Source of the DNA: Syngnathus acus
Taxonomy: Eukaryota > Chordata > Actinopteri > Syngnathiformes > Syngnathidae
Length of the DNA: 64,000 nucleotides
NCBI RefSeq assembly: GCF_901709675.1
Contig: NC_051105.1
Coordinates: 11,330,604 to 11,394,603 of the forward strand
Direction of reading: 5' to 3'
Positions 44,368 through 55,347 of this stretch are shown here, one piece after another. The position numbers were made by a program, and so were the translations under genes. The notes under the pieces are model-generated. The model was not told the origin of the DNA. It did not search any database and saw nothing but the letters and a program-made list of their open reading frames with translations. How positions within the stretch are numbered: position 1 is the first letter of the stretch; each line of letters begins with the position of its first letter.

Positions 44368-44375
44368 GCTTAAAC

Positions 44376-46140
44376 CAATAAACATAAAGCACATTAAATA
44401 CCACATGGTGTATTTAAGATATGGTTTGGAGCTGTTTACGAACATTTTGACTGATTTTTGAAGACCCACACAGTATTTTTTCATGACAATACAGAAGAGA
44501 CAACATTTGACAAAATAATGCACTTTTCTGGTACCAGAAAAATGTTTTACCATTTTCTCTTCAGAAATCAGCAGGAGAACATGAATTGGTTTCACCAGTA
44601 AGACCTGTTTCTGATCAAAAAGGAGAGAATATTATATTTTTGTATTCATATTTTGTATTGGTTAGAATTAAAATGTACTTGTCAAATATAGATATTCACC
44701 TATCGCGGGAAAAGTTTACATTCCAGAAGTTCCCTGAGATCTATTCCATGTTTCTTCCTTAAAGGAGTTTTCCCATGCTGATGTCACCAATTGTTTGGTT
44801 TTACCAGCTAACGTGTAAGGTGCTAACTTCTGTTGTGAATTGGTGCTGTGCAAATAAAATTAACCCCACTTAAGTGATCCATCCAAATGAGAAAACAGGT
44901 TATGTATCTACATACAAAGAATTCAGATTGAATTTATGACTGGAGCTCAAACAGTATCACTGATACATCTGCGGACAGGGTGGGGACCATCAACACAGCG
45001 AAGGTGACATCAGCATTGGGAGCTGTGGAGACAAGGGGAGCGACGCGCACAACAACACGCACACACTGCATCTATTCAGGCAGCTGGAGTGCGTCACGTG
45101 CGAGGTTAGCTGGATGCGACTGACCTCATCGCATCACTACGTGCTGCATATTAACTCCATTTGCTGGACTCGAGGTGGAGGGCAGACCACCGCCCTGCCC
45201 CCTCACGCATTTTGCGTCTATCATGGTAGAACCACAATGTTTACTCATTAGCCTCACTCGTTTAGAAAATATTAAGTAACCGCCTGTATATGATCTGACC
45301 GTAAAAGACAAATTGAGTGGATGAGTATGGAATGTGAATATTGAACGGAATGACCTTTTTGTTTAATTTGAAATGCTTGGACATGTTTTCAATGAGCCAT
45401 CTGTTGCAGTGAATAATGCACAAACTGTGTGCTGTCAGCGCAACGTCACATGACATAAAGGTACAGTGAATGAGCCGCAAAAGCAGCCACAAATGTCTTT
45501 TTGTTCAAGATATAACACAGCCATCATGGGGAAAATGTGAGGAATGTGTTAAAAATCAGGAGTGCAAGTCTATTTTACGCTGTAAAGGTTCCTGTTTTGG
45601 AACTAACAACGGCTGTGTCATACTTGGAGACTATAAATACACTACAATCACAAAACGTTTGTTATATTGAGCTGTGGGATAAACATTCAGGATGATCCTA
45701 AAATGTTTCTACCTTTACTGGTCAACGTAATTTCTAAACTTTTGAATGGCCTACAAAATTCAGTTTCAGGAGTTTTTGCAGAACTGTGTTCTCAAAGCAA
45801 GCTGAAGGGGACGAGTGACTTTCTTGTGGGACAGAGGCTCTGCTCAAAGGATTATTGAAGTTGGAGAACACTGCCCCCTAGTGTACTGTATGTAATAAGT
45901 TTTATTCAAGTTAAACACTGACCCCTAGTGTATGTAATATGTATTGCACGGGATTCAGAGGCTACACGCGTAGTTTTTCTCAGCCAATTAGTTCTTACAG
46001 ATGACCGTTAACCAACATAACATTTACTGGTCCCACCAGACCCCCGCCCCCCCCCCCAAATAATTTGTGTCCAGGGAAACCTAAGGTGTAAATGACTGAA
46101 CAGAACAGTTTACATTTGACAAACACAAACTTTATAAAAA
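44376..46140. other. Intergenic between fmnl2 promoter and sumo3 3' end
   Basis: No supported exon. At 45865-45960 a tandem duplication of about 45 bp carries actgccccctagtg and actgacccctagtg, CTCF-like cores on the minus strand. A run of C lies at about 46046-46056. Short open frames near 45470-45860 have no domain character. Confidence 0.5.
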
Positions 46141-46146
46141 CAACAC

Positions 46147-46152
46147 TTTATT
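46147..46152 (-). other. sumo3: sumo3 polyadenylation signal
   Basis: AATAAA on the minus strand (plus strand cactttatttag), about 505 bp after the sumo3 stop codon. Confidence 0.55.
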
Positions 46153-46656
46153 TAGCATTTGTAGTTTTTTTTTTTCTTTCTTTGGTCCAGTAACATGACC
46201 GACAGTATTTTTGATCATCCGTCTCAATCGGCTCTGTTCATACGCATCTTTCTCTGCAAACATGGGTACAAATTACAGCAAATACAGCTACCTCAAACAG
46301 ACATTGCTGTGATGAATTTTTGAGATTTGTTTTTGCTCCAGAGACTTCCAAAATACTTGAGATTGGAATATCCTGACAAATATGATTTTGGCATTTGGTT
46401 CTCATGAATGTGGAGACAGAAGCATCCCTACCCTTGGACACTCACACACGGTCAGTCTTCATGTGAAACCGCTTAACCTCGTTCCAATTCACAGCACTGT
46501 AAAAACCGCTTGTGGTGAAAAGCCTGGCAGCGAAATGGGGGGATAAAAACAGTTAAAAAAATAAAAATAAAAATACAGAAAAAAGGGAAACAAGTTTGAA
46601 CAATTACAACATGAAAAACAATGGTGTGGACGCAATCGCCGAAGGAGTGTCTCCAC

Positions 46657-47924
46657 TTAAGAAAAGTCTCCTCCGGTCTGTTGCTGGAACACGTCGATAG
46701 TGTCTTCATCCTCCATTTCCAACTGAACGAAACAAACGCAACATGTCAGTCAGGGAACTTCATCGGAGCAGCGCCTACGCATTAACGCCACAAGTGTTGT
46801 GCTTTTAGCCTGATGTCATAAGTACAGAAGGGTTCTCCAGCCTTCCTGATAATAAGTGTGGTGATGCACACACTGCGACAGTTGTCCTCTGTCCTAGTTG
46901 CGCAGTCGAATATAAACAAAACAATATGAACTAAACCAAACCCTTGAAAATGTCAACACTGGAATAGATTTCTAGAAAAAGTAAATCCACGATGGGGAAA
47001 ATCACAAATGTAGATGGATGTCATGATCAGTTATAACTAATAAGTCATTTGAGCAAATGTGCAGCAAACTGGTAGCCGTTCAAATTAGTTGAGTACCCAA
47101 GAAGAAGATTTAACTTAAAAAAAAAGGTTTTGTAGAACTGAGTAACTGTGCGAGACCAACCTGTGAAGGTGTGTCCTGGTCATTTATCGGCTGCCCATCA
47201 AACCTAAATCGTATCTGACGAAGCGACAGTCCCTGGGTATACACAGAAACCACTTGAGGATGGGAACACAACTTTGTCAAAATTACAGTACAGGACTGTA
47301 CAGGAGCATGAGTCACACATACCTGCCGTTCACAATATGCCCTCATGAGTTTGTTGAGAGCAGTGTGCCTCTTGATTTTGAACTGTACCACTGAACCATC
47401 CTGACCGGCCACTTTCAGGTTAATGTGGTCGTTCTCAGTCTTCACTCCTTCCTGCAAACACAAAAGTAATTAGTTACAAGATTAAAACCAAAAATAGCGC
47501 GTCTGTCAGTCTTAAAAGCCGGTCATGCTAGCCAGCGGTTAGCACGTCGAGCTAGCCCGTTTGGAAGTGGCGCAGAAAGCTACGATGGCGCAAACCAAAG
47601 GAGCGGACAACCGCATTTAGTTGGTGCAAATACGCCTCGAGGACGGATAGTTTCTGCATGGCGTCTCTTATCCGTGGTCTATATTACTTTAAAATGTGTC
47701 AAATATTGCCTATTTATTCGATAGATTGTCTAAATGCGCCAACCTTTGTTTTAGCGCCCGCTCCCTCCCTTGCCCGCTCAAATGCGCCATCCGGACCCAG
47801 CATTGGAAGTGACGCTAGCTTAGCATTAGCTTCCATCCTAACCCAATTAGTGTGCTGTTAACTTAGCATTCGCCAGTTCCCAACGGACGGGTAGGGTGCT
47901 CACCTTTGGCTTTTCGTCCGACAT
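46657..47924 (-). CDS. sumo3: sumo3, small ubiquitin-like modifier of the SUMO2/3 group
   Basis: Ubiquitin-fold protein conjugated to lysines of target proteins, mainly nuclear. Four exons (47904-47924, 47323-47451, 47161-47232, 46657-46722) give 95 residues with the standard SUMO2/3 intron positions. Visible are the VKTE motif at Lys11 for chain formation, the fold core ([40 protein letters not shown]) and QQQTGG. The precursor ends Gly-Gly-Asp-Phe-Ser, so a SENP protease must remove three residues. TENDH without the extra Asn of SUMO2, and pttg1ip next door as in human 21q22, favour sumo3 over sumo2. Unlike human, residues 34-41 read TALNKLMR. No break is seen. Confidence 0.93.
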
Positions 47925-48140
47925 TCTTGGCCGTTTGAGGTGGGAGGAGGACGCGACTCAACGAAGGAGACCGACTGCTACTTCTGCCGCGGCGAGGAGT
48001 CCGCAGTCCAGTCCAGTCTGCGTCTTCTTAGGCTTTCGTGTGCGGTAGGCGCGCGCACCGAAATTTAAACTGTAATTCGATCACCGAGTGTCACATGATG
48101 CGATCCGCTGGGCGGGCCTTGGGTCGCGGGAGCGCGCAGC
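47925..48140 (-). promoter_or_regulatory. sumo3: sumo3 CpG-rich promoter
   Basis: About 200 bp upstream of the ATG are rich in CpG, with a GC box (gggcgggcc at about 48111) and an E-box-like tcacatga. There is no TATA box. This fits a housekeeping promoter. Confidence 0.5.
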
Positions 48141-48432
48141 GGCGATTTGCGCGTGTCCGTGACTAGGTGACGCGCGTGCACGAGAGAAGCAGGTTGAATG
48201 CACTTAGCAGAAAAAAATGTGGGTGTTGAAACTTTGGGTCTGGTGGCATATACAAAAGACAATTAAAAGTGAAGGTGTGGTGAAACACAAAACATTTGTT
48301 TATTATAAGTTGCCAGCTCATGAAAATTTGAGATTTTATCCTCACACAAACAAAAACGACACAGGCTGTAAACAAACGGACGTGTGGAACATTATTATAC
48401 ATTATTATACATACAACATTATTATATATAAC

Positions 48433-48710
48433 TACTAGCTCAGTGGCCTAGTGGTAGAGTGTCCGCCCTGAGACTGGAAGGTTGTGGGTTCAAACCCCGG
48501 CCGGGTCATACCAAAGACTATAAAAATGGGACCCATTGCCTCCCTGCTTGGCACTCAGCATTAAGGGTTGGAATTGGGGGGTTAGATCACCAAATGATTC
48601 CCGGGCGCGGCACCGCTGCTGCTCACTGCTCCCTTCGGGGATGGGTTAAATGCAGAGACAAAGTTTGCCACACCCAGATGTGTGTGTGACAATCATTGGG
48701 TCTTTACCTC
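48433..48710 (+). repeat. tRNA-derived SINE with intact polymerase III boxes
   Basis: The head resembles a tRNA: box A tggcctagtggtagag (about 48444) and a perfect box B gggttcaaacccc (48486-48498), about 42 bp apart. The body (cccattgcctccctgcttgg, then gcaccgctgctgctcactgc) matches from memory a SINE common in percomorph fishes. It ends near gacaatcattgggtctttac. The 278-bp length and lack of a foldable 3' half rule out a real tRNA gene. It sits between the sumo3 promoter and the pttg1ip 3' end. Confidence 0.8.
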
Positions 48711-48838
48711 TTTATGCAGCATCTCAATCACGCTCTTAAAATAGTGACACATTTATCAAACACGTAGTTACAACTTTGCAGCCATCCATCCAGTACAAAC
48801 ATGAGCAATGTGAAAATACTGTCATTTAAAAGTTGCAT

Positions 48839-48844
48839 TTTATT
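48839..48844 (-). other. pttg1ip: pttg1ip polyadenylation signal
   Basis: AATAAA on the minus strand (plus strand gcattttattgccgg), about 290 bp after the pttg1ip stop codon. Confidence 0.55.
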
Positions 48845-49130
48845 GCCGGAGTGTTAAACATAGAAAATAGTGCAATGGTCAAAATAACAAACAAAGACCA
48901 AAAACAAACGATTAAAATGGTAAGAACTTTGTATCAACTTTGGGAACTGATTCTTTTTTTGGGTGGGGGTAATACAATCAAAGTAAAAGATCACAGTTAA
49001 ACATACTTATCCATCCATGTTAAATTGGAGCGTACGCTCTCAAGTTGTCCTCTCCGCTTGAGGAGATGCCTCACTTCAAATAAGACACCTGCTCCTCTGC
49101 AGTAGTCATTCAAGTGAGGAAGTAAGGCAC

Positions 49131-51678
49131 TTACTTCTTCTCATCCATCCGAGAGTAGGGATTGTCCTTTGTAAGACCTGCAAAAAAAAAAAAAGCACCA
49201 TAAGAACACAACAACTTAATGAGCAGAAGTTTCAGGGAATTTCTTTTCACTTTGGGCCTGCTGAATTATCCTCTAATTGTATTTTCATTTTACAACACAA
49301 GAAGGCGCTACACGCTAGTTTAATGCTGTACAGTTCAAATTGGGTATTTACATACGATTTTTTTTAATAAACTGTATATACTGTATTGTACAATTTGATT
49401 GTTATTGTATTGTTCTGATAATAAAATGTAGATTATTTTAAAGTTTTGATATTTTATAAAAAAAAAAAAAAAAAGCACACATTTAATACAATTTAAAAAA
49501 AATATTAAAGATTGCATATGTAATAACTATTTTAAACATTTCAGAATTTCAGGTCCATGCTTTAATGAGTCAATGGCCTCTAAGCCATAAACACTCCTGA
49601 TGTACAGGAGAAAAACCAAATATGGCAAACTAAATAGGCCTGACCATATTTCTGTCGGATTTTGTCATGCCTCAGCTGCATTTCCATCCTCCTGTGATGA
49701 CAGAAATAAACACATAAACACATAAGTGACAAAACAAACCTTACCCGAGCGCTAGTGTATGTTCTTAGTCGAATGGACATTTGTTTACCTTTCTTTCTGA
49801 CGAGCATTCCTCGCACGGGTTTGTTGCTCTGCCCTTAAATCGTCGTCATCATCACTACGAAAAAGATTGAAAAAGTGTGTTTTGGTGTTTTAATGGAATG
49901 TCCAAAATCTGATCACCAAAACAGCCCACAGTTTTAATGGAAACATGTTTAACAATAAGTGGAAAAAAACACTTTACAGCACTGTACTTTATAAAAACAT
50001 ATTAAAGTAACATCGATAAATAAAATATAGAGAATTAAACAGCTTGTGAATCATGATTTTATGCTTTAGTGCCTATTGACATTGTTTTTCTGTTCTGAAG
50101 AATGTCACCGGCCTATTTCTTCTTTTTTCTGAACGCGATAAAATGTTTGATAGCGTGTAGAACAGCAAGTAGATTGTAGCGGAGCCTTTGGAGACAGGCC
50201 GTATCAGCCTTGACGAATAATGAGCCATTGTGTTCCCCCCCGTGGTCACATGACTCACCTGACCCGCTGACGGCGGCGGTGGCGGCGGCAGCAACAGCAC
50301 ATGCAGCAGACAAGCAAGGCCAGGATCAAAAGGCCAGACAGTGCGCCCAGCGTGATCAGCACCGTCTGGAAATTGACTTTGCGCCAAACACACACAAAAC
50401 CGTTTCACATCACATCAAGTCAGTTAAGAAGCTACAAGTCTCTCGAATCAAATAAAAATCAATTTTCGCTTAAATCAACTATAACAAAAACGAAGAGGGA
50501 AATCTGGACTATAACTGCGGTTATCTTTTTACAGTTAACAAAACTGGCTTAACCTGTATCCGAAATATTCCTCAGTGTCCCACATTACTGCGGCTTACCC
50601 CAGCATACGCTCCATCTCGCGTCACTCAGGGGACACACGCTTCTTGGAGGCAAGATGTTCTTCACCGGGTAGTCCAGGCACTGCTGTTTGGGCTCGCACC
50701 ACAAACACTGCAGCACATACAGGAAACGCATATTTAACACGTTTGCAATTTACACATGTATGAAATCCAGTACGTGGAGTTTGCACTTACCTTGGTATCC
50801 TGCAGACATTCTGCACAGCTGCTGTTGGATTTGGAGGCACAAGGCACTACAACGGACACAATGCAATCTCAATAAAACACACTCAAGCTTTCAGAGCATG
50901 TCAGATTAGCTGCAAATGAACTTCACGTGTTCTATTAGGCTTTTTGTGACACTTCTGGAGGTTTTGTGCAAACTGTGACTGGTTATTTCTCTCTAATTTG
51001 ACTTTATGATGCAATATGAGCACTCCCACTGATGGGCTTTTTTGCTTTGTTAACTGGAGAATACGTTGTTGGGCTTTAATGTACTCGCCATTTTAGCTCA
51101 ATATTGACCTTATTTAAAAGTTCAAATTTCAGTTTTACTTTCTCTCAAACACAACAATGACTTAAAATTGGGTGAGGGAATTAAACTAAGCGTTACATTT
51201 TTGCCCTGTGGGCTTCTTTTTTTTTTAAATACTCTACAAGAGGGTCATATGATTTACGGAGTCATGCGGGGGATAAAAGGGGTAGGGTTGCAAACTTGTT
51301 TAACACATTATTATGTCGATTGTCAAAATTTACAGTAGTATTAATTACATTATTGGAGTAACAAGGCTAAACTAGTTTTACGTGGTTTAAAACTAATCTG
51401 TGATCTTAAGTGTAACACATTCAACAGAGAAAGCAGCCGAATTTATTATGAATATATTAAAACAAAAACTGGATTCTCATGACCTCAATTTTTTAGCAAA
51501 TCAAGCTAACAGACGAAAACACTGATGTCATGTGACCCAGAAAAAGAGCAACAACAAAAGTTGATAAAGTGATCAAAACTAAAAACTCACCAGGAGGAGG
51601 AGAAGTAGTCGATATTTGCCCAAGGGTGGCGACGAAGCCGGACAAAAGAAAAAGAAAAACGCCGAAGTAGGCACGCAT
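49131..51678 (-). CDS. pttg1ip: pttg1ip, pituitary tumor-transforming gene 1-interacting protein
   Basis: Single-pass membrane glycoprotein, known in mammals to bind securin (PTTG1) and help its nuclear entry. Seven exons (51591-51678, 50791-50846, 50599-50707, 50259-50376, 49789-49854, 49645-49691, 49131-49177) give 176 residues; human has 180. Visible: signal peptide MRAYFGVFLFLLSGFVATLG; Cys-rich PSI-like ectodomain (CASKSNSSCAECLQDTKCLW, CEPKQQCLDYPVKNILPPRS, WSVCW) with an N-glycosylation site NSS; membrane segment about 85-114 (VLITLGALSGLLILALLVCC) followed by a Cys cluster and RHRRRQ; a charged helical tail (RMEMQLRHDKIRQKYG) and end NPYSRMDEKK. All introns are GT-AG. It lies about 1.2 kb downstream of the sumo3 start region on the same strand, as a separate unit. 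Confidence 0.95.
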
Positions 51679-51820
51679 CGTGAGGACAAGAGAGGAATGA
51701 ATTGTGAAATGCTCAAGAAAATAAAGCGCTTAACTGTTGCCACTGTTTTCAACGGAAGGCGGAGTGACGTCACTGTTTTTGCGTGCGTCATCAATGAGCT
51801 GCGAAGCTACGCGTCATCAT
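51679..51820 (-). promoter_or_regulatory. pttg1ip: pttg1ip promoter with CRE cluster
   Basis: Within about 140 bp upstream of the start codon are one perfect palindromic CRE TGACGTCA (51765-51772) and two CRE half sites CGTCA (51786-51790 and 51812-51816). This spacing is typical of CREB/ATF-responsive promoters. No TATA box is evident. Confidence 0.5.
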
Positions 51821-52108
51821 TAGGCGTTAACTAAAAAGGTTTTAAAACGCCTTGAATTTTAGTCGTAAGGTTCAATGTCTCCGTTTTTCTTTTGGGACTG
51901 GCAATTTTAGCATGGGAAATATAATTATAATGTGGATTTTTTTTCCCATTTCCATTTTTTTAGTTCAAACATTGAATTGTAAATTCCTCATCATAAATAA
52001 TAAATATTTCTAAATATCCATGAGTGCGATTTTGACGTATTGGAAGCACAAACTGACAAAATGGAGACAACAATAAAACACACATTGAAACTCTTTGAAA
52101 TACAATAA

Positions 52109-52114
52109 TTTATT
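52109..52114 (-). other. myo10: myo10 polyadenylation signal (candidate)
   Basis: AATAAA on the minus strand (plus strand ataatttattaaag) lies about 1.1 kb after the myo10 stop and about 430 bp before the pttg1ip start codon. No closer canonical hexamer was noticed on that strand. Confidence 0.45.
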
Positions 52115-53229
52115 AAAGCATCTTTAAATTTGTTTGATACAAAACATTTTTTTCCACAGATTTTGTTTGTTTCTACTGGAAAACTGAAAGGTGAAGACAA
52201 CATCCATCAAGAGTCTGGCGTGGCCGCCGGCAGCCAACCAGATCTAAGCAACTATGACAAAGCAAGTGAGCTGATACTATGGTCAGTCTATATGTTTGGA
52301 TTATCATCATTAGGAACATGTAAGATGTGAGCTGGCGAATATGGAGGGCAACACACATCAGCAAGTTTTAATATTGGGCAATTGCTTAACTAGAAGGCAC
52401 ACAATTGAGCACAATAACAGCTTATGTATGCATTTCCTGTGAATGCCGTGTGTGCCCGAATGCATTCCCATCATACTGGCAAAACTGCAGCTAAGATTAT
52501 TCATTCTCAAGTCCATCCGTACTGCAAATAAATAAATACCCCACCCTCAACGTGGCCTAAAAAACACAGTAAAAACACGCACATACACACTGAAGCTACT
52601 GTTCTAGGCTACTTCTGCTATTGGTGTCTTGGCAAAAGTGCAGTGGTCATCTCAATCATCGCTTTGCCGCGTTTGCTTTTTTTTCCATACGCGGGAACGA
52701 AGGTAAAGGCCACGGCTGAGCGATAAGTCGTGATTAGTCCAAAATAGCTCTCAGTAAGGCAAGCTGTCCGATTTACATTTGCACATGCACCTGAGCGGGA
52801 ATCTCCATTCGGGGAGAACATTCATTAAAGGGGGGAAATGTCCACTTGGGAGAAAAAAAAAGTGTTTCCTCATATAGTGGCCAGAAGGTAAATTGTGAAT
52901 CTTATAAAAGTATTGCTTTGGCGCTATCTCATGGCACCTATAGGCAATTCTAAGCCTACCAGTAGGGTTCACTATTTGAGGAAACAGTAAATTACAAAAA
53001 CTTAGTAAGTCAATTTGATTTGCTTATTATAAGCGAAACTAAACTGAAATCATGTGAAAAGGGACCAGTGTACATATTCCAAGCGACATTCAAAGCTTCA
53101 AATGGTGCAATTTTTTTTTTTTCCCATAGAGACACATTATTTGTCTCTGTTTTTGCACTAATTTGTTCCTCTTGTGGTGGCTCCAACATGTTGAAGCAGA
53201 GTTTGGTACTTTTCTCCTTGATCCATCAA

Positions 53230-55347
53230 TCATCTGATCCAGTTGCTGCCGTAGCTTGACACCGACTTAACACTGCATCGTTTCTTTACGATCATGTTGA
53301 TGTAGGCTTTCATGATCTTTGTGATCTCACCAACCTGGAAATAACAAGAGAACAAAGATGTCACATGGCTATTTTACTGCAACTTCTACAAATTACAACC
53401 CATCAAGTTCGTATTGTTAAACGCAGTAGTCGTGAGTACCTGTGGCGTTTCAAAGAACATTTCCCTCTCATCCACGGTGATCTTATACGTGCAGGGCTGC
53501 GGAGCTCCGAAGAATATGATGTGCTCGTAAGGGAAGGTCTCCAGGGGTTTGGGCTCTCCTCGCTTGTACACCGACACATTTTCAGCACTCACGCTCAACC
53601 AAAGATCGTGCGGGAAGCCTCCCTCTTTGCACTGCACATGCACAAATGTGTACGCATTAGATGCGACCACCAGGGGGCAGACACTCATATACACACACAC
53701 AAAGAAGAGTTTTGCAACTACTGGAAGTGACTCAATTATTATTGTAATTGGTCGAGGCCTACGTCAGCAAACGTTATTACCTCCACATCAAAGAGCGTGG
53801 ATCCATATCCGGTCCACTCTTTGATGATGGTCATGTACTTGAGCATGGCCTGGTGCTGGAGCAGACCTTGCAGACGGCACCACTTCTCTGTGATGCTGGC
53901 CCTGGTGGCCGACATCTCCTCCTTGATCCACATCTCCAACATCTGCTCCTCCTCCATGCGTTGCTTCTTCAGTGAGCCCGTCTTCAAGCCTCGCCGGAGG
54001 GTCCCGTCCAGGAAGCTGGTCCTGCGCCGCTCTAGAGTCTGAGCTGACCCTGAGCCCGCGCTCACCTTGGTGTACTGCAAGATGCGAGCTCGCAGGCGGC
54101 CCACGGGGTAGACGCTCTCAAGGCTCCATGCCGCCCGGGTTTCGTCGCCGTGGAGGAACTGCAGGCGCAGAGCGGCCAGATGCTGCAGAGTCTCTTCGCG
54201 GGCCGGGAAGTGTCCTCTGGTTAAGCTCTCGTGGGCCTGAAGGGACACGAATGGATTTGGCACGTCAGCAACAAGTCACTCAACAAGTTCAACTCAAGGC
54301 CCAGAGGCCAATTTGGCCCGCCAACTCTTTTGTCAAACGTCAAAACCCGATTCAAAGAAAATTTGCACGTATAAAATGTAAATAAAAACAGAACACAAGG
54401 ATTTGAAAATCCTTTATATTCAACTGTTGTTGAATTTTCCTCTTCTTGGGCCCACGCATTTTCAATGGGCGACAGGTCTGACAGGCCAAGCTAGTACTTT
54501 CACACTTTTACAAGGTAGCCTTGTTCTAACATGTCTTGCTGAAATAAGCACAGACATCCCAAACAAAACAAAAACCTGGTTGGCTGGCAGCCTATATTGC
54601 TCCAAAACCTGCGTGTACCTTTTAGCATTAATTGTCCACAATATCCATCACACCGATGCAATTCTTTGGCCCTCCTATGTTTATGGAATTTCAGGATGAG
54701 ACGAGTTCAGAAAGTGGAAACTGACCTGCTCAAACATGAAGGCAAACTCCACCCCCTCCTTTGGCATGCTCTCCACATCCAGGAAGCAATAGAGTTTGAA
54801 GTAGAGCTTCCAATGGCCTTCGTCCTCAGCTTCTTCACTGCCAGCCAGTCTAGTGGCAGTAAATGTTGTTAATGCCCCAAATATTAATCAGCTTCATCAT
54901 GCGGGCGTCTCACCTTTCAAATTTAGCCAGCACGTCGGCCACCAGGACTCGACTTTCCACGGCTCGGTCAATATTGTTGTTATGCTCAAAGAGAGCAAAC
55001 ATGTTCCTGCTGTCCTCCATGGCCAGACCTCTGATCAGCTTCTCCACCACCTTACGCCAAAAAAAAAAAAAAAAACCCGCAAAAGTCCCATCAAGCATCG
55101 GAAAGTTTGCTTGATGATGAAAATATCTCCAGCCCGTACCTCTCCGGCAGTGGTGTGCGAGTTAATGGAGATCTTGCAGGAGCCTCCCCCATGACAGTAG
55201 ACCGTGGTGGTCATTTCCTGCCGAGTCAGCAGGGCGACAATTTCCTCTTGGGAAGGAACAAACTCTCTGCTCTTGGTTCTCTTCAGAGACTCGCTGATGA
55301 AATGTGCAAACATTTCGATCTCGGTCCCTGGGAACAGCTCCTTTATC
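53230..55347 (-). other. myo10: myo10 FERM-domain exons
   Basis: Exons code FPGTEIEMFAHFISESLKRT, then CHGGGSCKISINSHTTAGE, VVEKLIRGLAMEDSRNMFAL, WKLYFKLYCFLDVESMPKEG, RRTSFLDGTLRRGLKTGSLK, KYMTIIKEWTGYGSTLFDVE and GFPHDLWLSVSAENVSVYKR. In myosin-X the MyTH4-FERM unit binds integrin beta tails, DCC and microtubules. The last 15 residues (from RCSVKSVSS to NWIR) are unlike human. A good CTCF-like core (ccaccagggggcag) lies just 5' of one of these exons at 53667-53680. Confidence 0.9.

Noticed and set aside
48433-48510. tRNA gene
   Set aside because: Polymerase III boxes are present but the sequence continues into a SINE body and lacks a tRNA 3' half.
53972-54385. 137-codon plus-strand frame, and similar frames at 55488-56096 and 59266-59685
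   Set aside because: Mirror images of myo10 exons on the minus strand.
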